Shown here piece by piece: positions 1-5,313 of a stretch of DNA of 5,313 nt; position 1 is the first letter of the stretch; the number at the start of each line of letters is the position of its first letter. The DNA is from Faecalibacterium prausnitzii (lineage in GTDB: Bacteria > Bacillota > Clostridia > Oscillospirales > Ruminococcaceae). Where the stretch lies: NCBI GenBank assembly GCA_002313795.1, contig DCCL01000124.1, positions 2,439-7,751 on the forward strand, in the 5' to 3' direction. Position numbers and translations under genes: made by a program. Below the pieces are notes generated by a model, which did not search any database, had not been told where the DNA came from, and saw only the letters and a list, made by a program, of their open reading frames with translations.

Positions 1-260
1 TTCGGCTCGGTGCCGTGGATGTTCCGGCCTGCGGCGGCTTTGTACAGCAGGGCAGCGGCCTCGTCTTCGTGGAGGATGCCGGGCTTCTTCTCCCAGACAT
101 ACAGGTTCTCTTTGCCGATGGAGAGCAGCACGGGAATATCCTCCGGCTGGACGATATGGCCTTTGCGGAAGCGGGCTCCCTTGAACTGCCCGGGGATGAT
201 TTGCGTAATATCGTGGCAGAGCACCTGCCCCACCGCGTCTTCGGTGCGGATCAGCTTCAT
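1..260 (-). CDS. MoeA-like molybdopterin-binding protein, N-terminal part (cut by window edge)
   Basis: The first 86 residues are visible; the rest lies beyond the left edge. The protein begins MKLIRTEDAVGQVLCHDITQ and continues with a KGARFRKGHIV segment (27-37) and a DIPVLLSIGKENLYVWE segment (41-57). This pattern is typical of the clostridial MoeA-like 'molybdopterin-binding protein' family, about 340 residues long, which combines a short MoeA-like N-terminal region with a MoCF_biosynth (molybdopterin-binding) domain. That domain is not in the window, so its function is inferred from the N-terminus and from the neighbour mobB. The likely role is cytoplasmic handling of molybdopterin during molybdenum insertion or cofactor maturation. 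The start is well supported: an AAGGAG ribosome site (270-275) lies 9 bases upstream of the ATG. It follows mobB by 13 bases and is almost certainly in the same operon. Alternative: a CinA-like or other MoCF_biosynth protein, less likely given the N-terminal motifs. Confidence 0.8.
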   Translation of the reverse strand, partial: MKLIRTEDAVGQVLCHDITQIIPGQFKGARFRKGHIVQPEDIPVLLSIGKENLYVWEKKPGILHEDEAAALLYKAAAGRNIHGTEP

Positions 261-269
261 GGCAGTCTT

Positions 270-276
270 CTCCTTA
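270..276 (-). promoter_or_regulatory. Shine-Dalgarno of the MoeA-like gene fused to the mobB stop codon
   Basis: On the minus strand the bases read TAAGGAG: the mobB stop TAA supplies the first two As of the AAGGAG ribosome site for the next gene, 9 bases before its ATG. This arrangement suggests that translation of the two genes is coupled by termination and re-initiation. Confidence 0.75.
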
Positions 277-792
277 CAGGGCAGGCATCTGGGCACAGAG
301 CCAGTCGGCCAGTGCCGGGATGTCGTCCAGACCGAAATCGGCTCCGGAAACATCGCCTACCACAGCCAGCGGCTGGAAGGACTCGGGCATTTCCGAGACG
401 GCCCGGCGCACGACTTCGATCTTGGGCCAGCCGCTGTTCTCATATCCTTCCAGCAGCACGAGGTCGTAGCTGTGGCGCTCGAAGAGGGCCAGCAGATCCT
501 GCTCGGTCAGCCGGAACTCTTCCGTCAACACATAGCGCTGGCCGGAGTAGACGGCCACCCCCTGTGCACCGGCCTCCCGCAGACGGGAACCGTCGGTGCC
601 GGGCACATCCGGCGCAAAGTCGCGGCCATCGTGTTTGATGACGCCCACCTTCAGCCCCCGGCTCCGCAGCAGGGGGATGAGCTTTTCCAGCAGGGTGGTC
701 TTGCCGCTGCCCGGCAGGCCGCTGACGGCCAGAACGGCGGGACGCTTCAGCTCAAGCTGTTCGGCCAGAGTCTGTTTCTGTTCACTGTACAA
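274..792 (-). CDS. mobB: Molybdopterin-guanine dinucleotide biosynthesis protein MobB
   Basis: A small P-loop GTPase that assists MobA-type enzymes in attaching GMP to molybdopterin; cytoplasmic. Numbering from the upstream ATG at 810, the Walker A motif GLPGSGKTT is at 31-39 and follows a beta strand (AVLAVS). The family motif KHDGRDF is at 59-65, followed by DVPGTDGSRLREAGA (68-82), matching the MobB pattern of KH, D-x-PG and S-R-AGA. An EGY motif is at 121-123 and DLVLLEGYENSGWPKIEV is the usual MobB strand. Length (172-178 residues) is normal. Start: the ATG at 810 has no good ribosome site, whereas GGAGGT at 801-806 sits 8 bases before an in-frame TTG at 790-792, so I place the start at TTG, giving 172 residues. 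It is the first gene of the operon, with the MoeA-like gene 13 bases downstream. No MobA gene is visible; it may lie outside the window. Confidence 0.9.
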   Translation of the reverse strand: MYSEQKQTLAEQLELKRPAVLAVSGLPGSGKTTLLEKLIPLLRSRGLKVGVIKHDGRDFAPDVPGTDGSRLREAGAQGVAVYSGQRYVLTEEFRLTEQDLLALFERHSYDLVLLEGYENSGWPKIEVVRRAVSEMPESFQPLAVVGDVSGADFGLDDIPALADWLCAQMPAL

Positions 793-813
793 AAGAAAGC
801 ACCTCCACATGAT

Positions 814-896
814 GGCCCGGCCTTGCCGGACCGCTGCCTGTCGGCAGCTCTTTATCCTGAAATGACGGCACCCGGTCAGGACGGACGGGACACCGG
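814..896 (-). promoter_or_regulatory. Structured 5' leader of the mobB operon (candidate cis-regulatory RNA)
   Basis: The transcript from the promoter at 915-943 would carry about 110 nt before mobB. Three hairpins can be drawn on the minus strand: TCCTGA/TCAGGA with a 15-nt loop (855-881); GCTGCC-GACA-GGCAGC (833-848), a perfect 6-bp stem; and GGTCCGGC-AAG-GCCGGGCC (814-832), 8 pairs including one G-T, ending 7 bases before the GGAGGT ribosome site. A competing pairing, CCGGT (892-896) with ACCGG (872-876), shares a base with the first stem at 876, so the two structures exclude one another. Such mutually exclusive stems before a molybdenum cofactor operon are what a riboswitch or attenuator would look like, but I do not see the conserved GCCTCCC-type core of the known Moco RNA, so the class is unassigned. 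No T-tract follows the last hairpin, so control of translation would be more likely than transcription termination. Confidence 0.4.
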
Positions 897-901
897 AAAT
901 T

Positions 902-927
902 CTGAATCATATCTAACATACTGAATC
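902..927 (-). repeat. GATTCAG direct repeat around the -10 box of the mobB promoter
   Basis: The 7-mer GATTCAG occurs at 921-927 and again at 902-908 on the minus strand, 19 bases apart (nearly two helical turns). One copy is in the promoter spacer and the other is at the predicted transcription start. It could be a regulator binding site or chance. Confidence 0.25.
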
Positions 928-943
928 TGCCCCGCAGTGTCAA
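915..943 (-). promoter_or_regulatory. Sigma-A type promoter of the mobB operon
   Basis: A consensus -35 TTGACA (938-943) is followed after 17 bases by the -10 TATGTT (915-920), reading leftward. The predicted transcription start is near 908. It lies between the upstream unit's terminator and mobB, so the molybdenum genes are expressed independently of the aldo/keto reductase unit. Confidence 0.75.
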
Positions 944-991
944 GGGCCGGAGGGATATTTCGTCGTTTTTTCAGATAAAATATGTTCCCCG

Positions 992-1030
992 AAACAAAAA
1001 TGCCGCCTTCGCAGGACAGCGAAAACGGCA
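992..1030 (-). terminator. Intrinsic terminator of the merR-aldo/keto reductase unit
   Basis: On the minus strand, TGCCGTTTTCGC (1019-1030) pairs with GCGAAGGCGGCA (1001-1012) over 12 positions, including two G-T pairs, around the 6-base loop TGTCCT, and is followed directly by TTTTTGTTT. It starts 16 bases after the reductase stop codon. There is no T-tract on the other side, so it acts leftward only. Confidence 0.92.
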
Positions 1031-1046
1031 GGGAAATGCAGGAGCT

Positions 1047-2156
1047 TTATGCAGTTTCAAATTCTTTTGCAACATCTTCCAGCAGCTTGCGGATGGGCAG
1101 ATGCTGGGGGCAGGCCTTCTCGCACTTGCCGCACTTGAGACAGTCGGATGCCTTACGGCCGGGGGCAGTGTAGACCACGTTATAGTAATAATCCGCATTC
1201 CAGTCGTGGTAGAGCTGCTTGGTGTTCATGGTGGCAAAAAGGTCAGGGATGGCGATATGTCTGGGGCAGCCGTCGGTGCAGTAGTGGCAGGAGGTGCAGG
1301 GGATGAGGTGTTTGCTGCGGAAGATCTGCTGCACCTTCTGCACAGCAGCCAACTCGGTTTCGTTCAGGGGCTTGAAGTCCTTCATGAAGGAGATGTTATC
1401 TTCCATCTGTTCCAGATTGCTCATGCCGGACAGCACCATCTTGATGCCGGGGAAGCCCGCGGCGAAACGCAGGGCATAGCTGGCCGGACTGCCGCCGTGC
1501 AGTTCGGCCAGAACAGCCTTGGCGTCCTCCGGCAGGTTGACCAGATTACCGCCCTTCACTGGCTCCATGACCAGAACCGGCTTGTTGTGCCTGACGCAGA
1601 CTTCATAGCACTTGCGGCTCTGAACGGCGGGGTCGTCATAATCCACGTAGTTGAACTGGATCTGTACCACTTCGATCTCCGGATAGTCGGTCAGGATCTG
1701 TTCCAGCACCTCGGCCCGGTCATGGAAGGAGATGCCCACGTGCTTCACCTTGCCCTCGGCTTTCAGGGCAAATGCAGTCTCATAGGCACGGCACTCCTTG
1801 AAGTGGGGGTAGTTGCTGGCACCCTGTGCGTGCATCAGGTAGAAGTCGAAATAATCCACGCCGCAGGCGGCCAGCTGACTCTCGAAGAAAGGCCGGATGT
1901 CGGCCTCGGTCTTGAAGAAGGGAGCCGTCAGCTTGTCGGTGAGGATGTAGCGGTCGCGGGGGTAGCGGCTGGTGAGGCACTCCCGCAGAGCGGTCTCACT
2001 CTTGCCCTGCAAATAGCCGTGGGCAGTGTCAAAATAGTTGAATCCTGCATCCAGAAAGGCATCCACCATCCGGTTCATCTCGGCGGTGTCCACCTCATCG
2101 CCCTTCATGGGCAGACGCATACAGCCAAAGCCAAAGTTCTTTTTGATGTTCTCCAT
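1047..2156 (-). CDS. Aldo/keto reductase with C-terminal two-cluster ferredoxin domain
   Basis: A 369-residue cytoplasmic oxidoreductase. Residues 1 to about 275 are an aldo/keto reductase TIM barrel with the complete catalytic tetrad: D43 and Y48 (in NYFDTAHGY), K75 (ILTDK) and H109 (FYLMHA). The segment GKVKHVGISFH (135-145) is the usual strand of the family. The C-terminal part carries two ferredoxin-type cysteine sets, C287-x2-C290-x2-C293-x3-C297-P and C339-x2-C342-x2-C345-x3-C349-P, each fit to hold a [4Fe-4S] cluster. This fused form is common in anaerobic Clostridia. Substrate and electron partner are unknown; NAD(P)H-linked reduction of a carbonyl compound coupled to an iron-sulfur electron route is the family-based guess. 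The ATG is preceded by GAGGAG (2164-2169) at 7 bases, lying inside the end of merR; the merR stop is one base upstream, so the two genes are surely co-transcribed. A strong terminator follows. Control by the MerR protein is inferred from the operon and its promoter. Confidence 0.93.
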   Translation of the reverse strand: MENIKKNFGFGCMRLPMKGDEVDTAEMNRMVDAFLDAGFNYFDTAHGYLQGKSETALRECLTSRYPRDRYILTDKLTAPFFKTEADIRPFFESQLAACGVDYFDFYLMHAQGASNYPHFKECRAYETAFALKAEGKVKHVGISFHDRAEVLEQILTDYPEIEVVQIQFNYVDYDDPAVQSRKCYEVCVRHNKPVLVMEPVKGGNLVNLPEDAKAVLAELHGGSPASYALRFAAGFPGIKMVLSGMSNLEQMEDNISFMKDFKPLNETELAAVQKVQQIFRSKHLIPCTSCHYCTDGCPRHIAIPDLFATMNTKQLYHDWNADYYYNVVYTAPGRKASDCLKCGKCEKACPQHLPIRKLLEDVAKEFETA

Positions 2157-2157
2157 C

Positions 2158-2571
2158 TCAATGCTCCTCTCTTTTTTCGTTTTCCTTGTGGGCGTCGGTG
2201 TCCCAGACCAGTTTTCCTGTCCGGAGCGCGTCTTCGTAGCGCTGGATCTTATAGGAGAGCCGCTCCATCGTGGCTTCCAGCTGGGCTTTCTGGGCCTGAA
2301 GGGCCTCCATCTGCTCTTTCAGCAGCTCGAGCCGGGCTGGGATGGTGGAATCGCCTTCCTGAAACAGCCGGAGATATTCGATCATTACTTCAATGGGCAG
2401 GCCCGCGCTGCGCATACAGAGGGCCAGCTCCACCCACCGCAGGTCCTGTTCCCGGTAATCCCGGATGCCGCCCGGAGTGCGGTGGACTCGGGGGATCATC
2501 TGCATCCGCTCATAATAGCGGAGCGTGTCCTGCGAGATGCCGTATTTTTCCGATACTTCCTTGATGGTCAT
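2158..2571 (-). CDS. MerR-family transcriptional regulator, AdhR/NmlR-like
   Basis: A 137-residue DNA-binding regulator. The N-terminal winged helix-turn-helix reads MTIKEVSEKYGISQDTLRYYER (1-22) followed by the wing RTPGGIRDY (31-39), all canonical MerR. Residues about 75-115 (LELLKEQMEALQAQKAQLEATMERL) form the long dimerisation coiled coil. The C-terminus is short and charged, with no metal-binding cysteine pair. The only cysteine is C52 (ELALCMRSAGLPIE), the position of the conserved reactive cysteine of B. subtilis AdhR, a regulator responsive to carbonyl electrophiles. This, and the reductase next to it, suggest sensing of aldehydes or thiol-reactive electrophiles; this is an inference. 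The ATG has an AAAGGAGG ribosome site (2582-2589) 10 bases upstream. It is the first gene of a two-gene operon and lies divergent from the histidine kinase gene. Its own promoter carries the likely operator, so it is probably autoregulated. Confidence 0.93.
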   Translation of the reverse strand: MTIKEVSEKYGISQDTLRYYERMQMIPRVHRTPGGIRDYREQDLRWVELALCMRSAGLPIEVMIEYLRLFQEGDSTIPARLELLKEQMEALQAQKAQLEATMERLSYKIQRYEDALRTGKLVWDTDAHKENEKREEH

Positions 2572-2596
2572 GGGTGTGCAGCCTCCTTTGCTGTTC

Positions 2597-2627
2597 AGTA
2601 TAGCACCTGGAGTTCACTCCAAGTCAA
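2597..2627 (-). promoter_or_regulatory. MerR-type promoter with 19-bp spacer and operator dyad
   Basis: Reading leftward, TTGACT (2622-2627) and TATACT (2597-2602) are separated by 19 bases, two more than optimal. The spacer region contains a dyad with 9-base arms, ACTTGGAGT and ACTCCAGGT, around a GA centre (2605-2624); 8 of 9 positions are symmetric. MerR-family activators bind such dyads and distort the DNA to bring the two boxes into register. The arm sequence closely resembles the dyad I recall for AdhR-like regulators. The site should control merR and the reductase together. Confidence 0.9.
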
Positions 2628-2657
2628 GACTCTGGCGTAAAAATCTTCGCCGGGGCT

Positions 2658-2685
2658 TTTTCAAATTGCATAAATATGGTATACT
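2658..2685 (+). promoter_or_regulatory. Extended -10 promoter of the hybrid histidine kinase gene
   Basis: TGGTATACT (2677-2685) is an extended -10 element (TG-N-TATACT). The matching -35 region is poor (TTTTCA at 2658-2663, 16 bases upstream), which is common when the extended element is present. Transcription would start near 2692, about 35 bases before the chosen kinase start. The operator of the divergent merR promoter is about 53 bases upstream of this -10 box, so cross-effects are possible but unproven. Confidence 0.6.
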
Positions 2686-2725
2686 GTGCAGGAGATACCA
2701 ACAACCATCGGATATGGGGAAAACA

Positions 2726-4888
2726 ATGGACTACACAAACGAAATTTATCATATCCTGCAGGAGAGCGGCACTGGGCAGATGGACAGCTACGAGCGCACC
2801 AACTGCATCGGGCAGGCCATCATGCGGCTGGTGGAAGAAGAACCTCTGCTGCGGGACTGGCTGAACCGTCATCTTCAGAAGCGGGAGGCCTCGGTTCAGG
2901 AAGACCGGGTGCAGAAGCTGCTGTCGGGCTTGGGCAGTGACTACACGGCAGTGTATATGCTCGACCTGGATACCGACGAGTTTGAGATCATCATCAACCA
3001 GCGCACGAACAACGCAGCACTGGAATCCAAACGCGACGCATGGGGAAGCTATCTGCGGAACTATGCGGATAAGTACGTCCTGCCGGAGAGCTGCGAAGAC
3101 ATGAAGGAGACGCTGTGCAGGGCCCACATCCTGCGGGAGTTTGAGGACAGAGAGGATTTCTTTTTCCGGTTCGAGACTACGCCCAACAGCATCCAGCAGA
3201 CGACCTTCGAATGTCACGTCGTCAAGGAGTATGGCGCCGGACACTTTGCCGTTCTGGGATTCCGCTGTGTGGATGCCCTTGTGGCCAAGGAAAAAGCGTA
3301 TCAGCGGGAGCTGGACAGGGCGTTCCGTCAGGCACAGCAGCAGCTGGAGATCATCTCGGCCTCCATTCCGGGCGGCATCAAGATCAGCTACGATGACCCG
3401 AACTATACCTTTAAATATGTCTCCCGACAGTATGCCGCCATGCTGGGCTATGACAGCGTAGAAGAATTCATGCAGGCCAGCGGCGGCACCATCGTGGGTA
3501 TCGCACATCCGGACGATGTGGCCTCCGGTGTGGCAGAAGCGCTGGAACAGTACAAGCGGGGCGACAGCTACGCCATCACCTACCGGATGAAGTGCAAGGA
3601 CGGCTCCTGGAAGTACATCGAAGACCACGGCCATAAGGTGCGGAATGCCGATGGGACGGTGGAGCACTGGAACCTCATTCTGGACAAGAATGAGCTGGTG
3701 GAAAAGACCATTGCGCTGGAAGCGGCCCGGAAGGCGGACGAAGCCAAGACCATGTTCCTCTCCCGGATGAGTCACGATATCCGCACGCCCCTCAACGGCA
3801 TCATCGGCCTGCTGGAATACGGCGACCGCCACGCAGAGGATAGCGCCGCCATCAATGCCAACCGTCAGAAAGCCCGTGTGGCCGCAAACCATCTGCTCTC
3901 GCTGGTGAATGATATCCTTGAGCTGAACAAGCTGGACGACAAGAACGTCCGGCTGGTGAAGGAAGTTTTTGACTTCATGGAGCTGCTGCGGGATGTGGAG
4001 ACTATCTCCTCGATGCGGGCAGCGGAGTCGGGCGTGTCGGTGCATCTGGATGTGGAGGGAGAATTGAAAGCGCCCTGTGTCTACGGGAGCCCTCTGCACG
4101 TGAAGCAGATCTTCATCAACCTCATCAACAACGCCATCAAGTATAACCGGCCCGGTGGTTCTGTCTTCTGCCGGGTGCGGGCGGCAGAGCCGGAGAATGG
4201 CCGTGTGCAGTATACAGTCCTCGTAGAAGATACCGGCATCGGTATGAGCGAGGAATTTCTGGCACATGTCTTTGAGCCATTCTCCCAGGAATACTGCGAT
4301 GCCCGCAGCGTTTACAACGGCAGTGGTCTGGGAATGTCCATCGTAAAGAGCCTTGTGGACCGGATGGGCGGCACCATCTCCATCCGGAGCCAGGTGGGAA
4401 AGGGCACAACGGCAGAAGTCCACCTGACCTTTGACGCTGCCAGCAGAGACCAGCTGCCCCGGAAGACGGAGCTTTCCCGACCCGTGAGCCTGTCCGGACT
4501 CCACGCGCTGGTGGCAGAAGACAACGACCTGAATCTGGAAATTGCCCGGTGCCTGCTGGAAGATGAAAAGATGGTGGTCACAGAGGCCCATAATGGCCGC
4601 GAGGCGCTGGAAGCGTTCCGGAACAGCACGCCGGGCACCTTTGATATCATCCTGATGGATGTGATGATGCCGATGATGGATGGCATGACCGCCGCCCGGG
4701 AGATACGGGCATTGGAACGTCCGGATGCAAAGATAGTGCCCATCTTTGCGATGACGGCCAACGCATTTGCAGAAGACCGGGAGAAATCCCGGGCCGCCGG
4801 AATGAACGAGCATCTTTCCAAGCCGCTGGATTCCCGGGTGCTGCTGGCAAAGATCATGCAGTATTGCCGCCCGGGAGCAGAGGCATGA
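2726..4888 (+). CDS. Soluble PAS-domain hybrid sensor histidine kinase with C-terminal receiver
   Basis: A 720-residue protein with no membrane segment or signal peptide, so it senses in the cytoplasm. Residues 1-70 are helical and unassigned. About 71-185 looks like a divergent PAS-type sensor fold (SDYTAVYMLDLDTDEFEII start, FAVLGFRCVD end). A coiled-coil linker (186-212) leads to a second, clearer PAS domain of the PAS_3 type (about 212-320; KDGSWKYIEDHG at 291-302). HisKA follows with H350 in MSHDIRTPLNGIIG. HATPase_c has the N box (INLINNAIKY, 464-473), DTGIGM (502-507), FEPFSQ (516-521) and GSGLGM (532-537). The receiver (about 592-712) has E598/D599, phospho-acceptor D645 (LMDVMMP), T677 and K699, all intact. 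No Hpt domain or output regulator is in the window, so the phosphorelay partner is unknown. Start: the ATG at 2726 has only a weak GGGGA site; an in-frame ATG at 2714 adds four residues and is the alternative. The frame stays open further upstream but would run through the promoter and into merR. Confidence 0.93.
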   Translation: MDYTNEIYHILQESGTGQMDSYERTNCIGQAIMRLVEEEPLLRDWLNRHLQKREASVQEDRVQKLLSGLGSDYTAVYMLDLDTDEFEIIINQRTNNAALESKRDAWGSYLRNYADKYVLPESCEDMKETLCRAHILREFEDREDFFFRFETTPNSIQQTTFECHVVKEYGAGHFAVLGFRCVDALVAKEKAYQRELDRAFRQAQQQLEIISASIPGGIKISYDDPNYTFKYVSRQYAAMLGYDSVEEFMQASGGTIVGIAHPDDVASGVAEALEQYKRGDSYAITYRMKCKDGSWKYIEDHGHKVRNADGTVEHWNLILDKNELVEKTIALEAARKADEAKTMFLSRMSHDIRTPLNGIIGLLEYGDRHAEDSAAINANRQKARVAANHLLSLVNDILELNKLDDKNVRLVKEVFDFMELLRDVETISSMRAAESGVSVHLDVEGELKAPCVYGSPLHVKQIFINLINNAIKYNRPGGSVFCRVRAAEPENGRVQYTVLVEDTGIGMSEEFLAHVFEPFSQEYCDARSVYNGSGLGMSIVKSLVDRMGGTISIRSQVGKGTTAEVHLTFDAASRDQLPRKTELSRPVSLSGLHALVAEDNDLNLEIARCLLEDEKMVVTEAHNGREALEAFRNSTPGTFDIILMDVMMPMMDGMTAAREIRALERPDAKIVPIFAMTANAFAEDREKSRAAGMNEHLSKPLDSRVLLAKIMQYCRPGAEA

Positions 4889-4909
4889 CAGAAACGGGGG
4901 AACAGGAAA

Positions 4910-5313
4910 ATGAACACTGCACTGCGCAGAGACGCCGATGCCATCATTGCATCCAGCCTGAAGGCAGTTCTGCCGGATGAGGCGGTGCGCCGGGCGCTGA
5001 AGCACTTTTCGCCCCAAGGCGGGCGCGTCCTGCTGGTGGCGGCAGGCAAGGCCGCATGGCAGATGGCCCACGCCGCAGTGAAAGTACTGGGCCGGGTGGA
5101 CGGCGGTGTGGTCGTGACCAAGTACGGCCATGTCAGGGGAGAAATCCCGGGCGTGGCCTGCTATGAGGCGGGGCACCCGGTGCCGGATGAAAACGGCTTT
5201 GCGGCCACGGAAAAGGCATTGGAACTGGTGCATGGTCTGCGGGCAGAGGATACGGTGCTGTTTCTTCTCTCCGGCGGCGGCAGTGCGCTGTTTGAGAAGC
5301 CGCTGCTTCCCGG
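4910..5313 (+). CDS. Type-2 glycerate kinase (MOFRL family), N-terminal part (cut by window edge)
   Basis: The first 134 residues are visible, reading from MNTALRRDADAIIASSLKAV to the window end; the family is usually a little over 400 residues. It is recognised by RVLLVAAGKAAWQMAHAA (39-56), with the conserved lysine K47 of the GKAA motif thought to be catalytic; GGVVVTKYGH (65-74); the AGHPVPDENG motif (87-96); and LFLLSGGGSALFEKP (117-131), the glycine-rich loop of the DUF4147/GckA N-terminal domain. These enzymes phosphorylate D-glycerate with ATP, normally to 2-phosphoglycerate, feeding glycolysis from glycerate or hydroxypyruvate; cytoplasmic. Some homologues are annotated hydroxypyruvate reductase (TtuD). 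The start ATG has only weak upstream signals: GGGGG at 4896-4900, 9 bases away, and AGGA too close, at 2 bases. It follows the kinase gene by 21 bases with no terminator between, so co-transcription is likely. No sugar-acid transport or dehydrogenase gene is visible in the window. Confidence 0.88.
   Translation, partial: MNTALRRDADAIIASSLKAVLPDEAVRRALKHFSPQGGRVLLVAAGKAAWQMAHAAVKVLGRVDGGVVVTKYGHVRGEIPGVACYEAGHPVPDENGFAATEKALELVHGLRAEDTVLFLLSGGGSALFEKPLLP

Noticed and set aside
810..915. Known Moco riboswitch upstream of mobB.
   Set aside because: Position and pathway fit, but I could not find the conserved core sequence I remember for that family, so I kept it as an unclassified structured leader.
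10..924. A 304-codon plus-strand open frame across the mobB operon.
   Set aside because: It runs through the mobB promoter, leader and both molybdenum genes in antisense, with a low-complexity product lacking any family motif.
1101..2564. A 487-codon open frame on the plus strand, antisense to the aldo/keto reductase and merR.
   Set aside because: It lies wholly opposite two genes with complete motifs and shows no domain of its own; it has no ribosome site.
2637..2662. A possible rightward terminator: GGCG and CGCC arms followed by a T-run.
   Set aside because: The stem is only 4 bp with a 10-base A/T loop and an interrupting GGGG before the T-run, and there is no upstream rightward gene to terminate.
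2525..2725. N-terminal extension of the hybrid kinase by 67 residues to an ATG inside merR.
   Set aside because: It would overlap the merR coding start, its operator and the kinase's own promoter at 2658-2685, and the added residues look non-coding.
4885..4909. ATG overlapping the kinase stop (ATGA) as the start of the glycerate kinase.
   Set aside because: It is 25 bases from the ATG at 4910, in a different frame, and its product ends quickly without any glycerate kinase motif.
2624..5233. An 869-codon open frame on the minus strand, antisense to the hybrid kinase and the glycerate kinase.
   Set aside because: Its translation has no recognisable domain, is rich in H, C, R and Q as expected of the antisense of GC-rich coding DNA, and it lies opposite two genes with intact family motifs. 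It is a codon-bias shadow.

Overview
The window is GC-rich bacterial chromosome with tightly spaced genes and strong GGAGG-type ribosome binding sites. Gene content (a clostridial MoeA-like protein with MobB, a ferredoxin-fused aldo/keto reductase, a cytosolic PAS hybrid histidine kinase and a type-2 glycerate kinase) points to an anaerobic gut Clostridia, probably Oscillospiraceae/Faecalibacterium-like. That assignment is an inference from gene style; no rRNA or other marker is present.

Layout. The left half is transcribed leftward (minus strand) as two units. The first, starting near 908, carries a structured leader, mobB (molybdenum cofactor nucleotide biosynthesis) and a MoeA-like molybdopterin-binding protein cut by the window edge. 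Its promoter lies just downstream of the intrinsic terminator (992-1030) that ends the second unit. The second unit is a MerR-family regulator and an iron-sulfur aldo/keto reductase, separated by one base. It is driven by a promoter with an over-long 19-bp spacer filled by a dyad, the hallmark of MerR-type control.

The right half is transcribed rightward: a 720-aa soluble hybrid sensor kinase (PAS-like, PAS, HisKA, HATPase, receiver) starts divergently from merR, followed after 21 bases by the 5' part of a type-2 glycerate kinase, cut by the right edge.

The best-supported regulatory story is the merR-reductase pair. The regulator has a single cysteine at residue 52 in the position associated with the electrophile/aldehyde-sensing AdhR/NmlR group, and the promoter has a near-perfect 9+2+9 dyad in the spacer, so an autoregulated carbonyl- or thiol-stress circuit is plausible. 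The least explained element is the roughly 100-nt leader upstream of mobB, which can form several hairpins, two of them mutually exclusive. I see no CRISPR, mobile element, tRNA or rRNA, and no clear evidence of a wholly new system.
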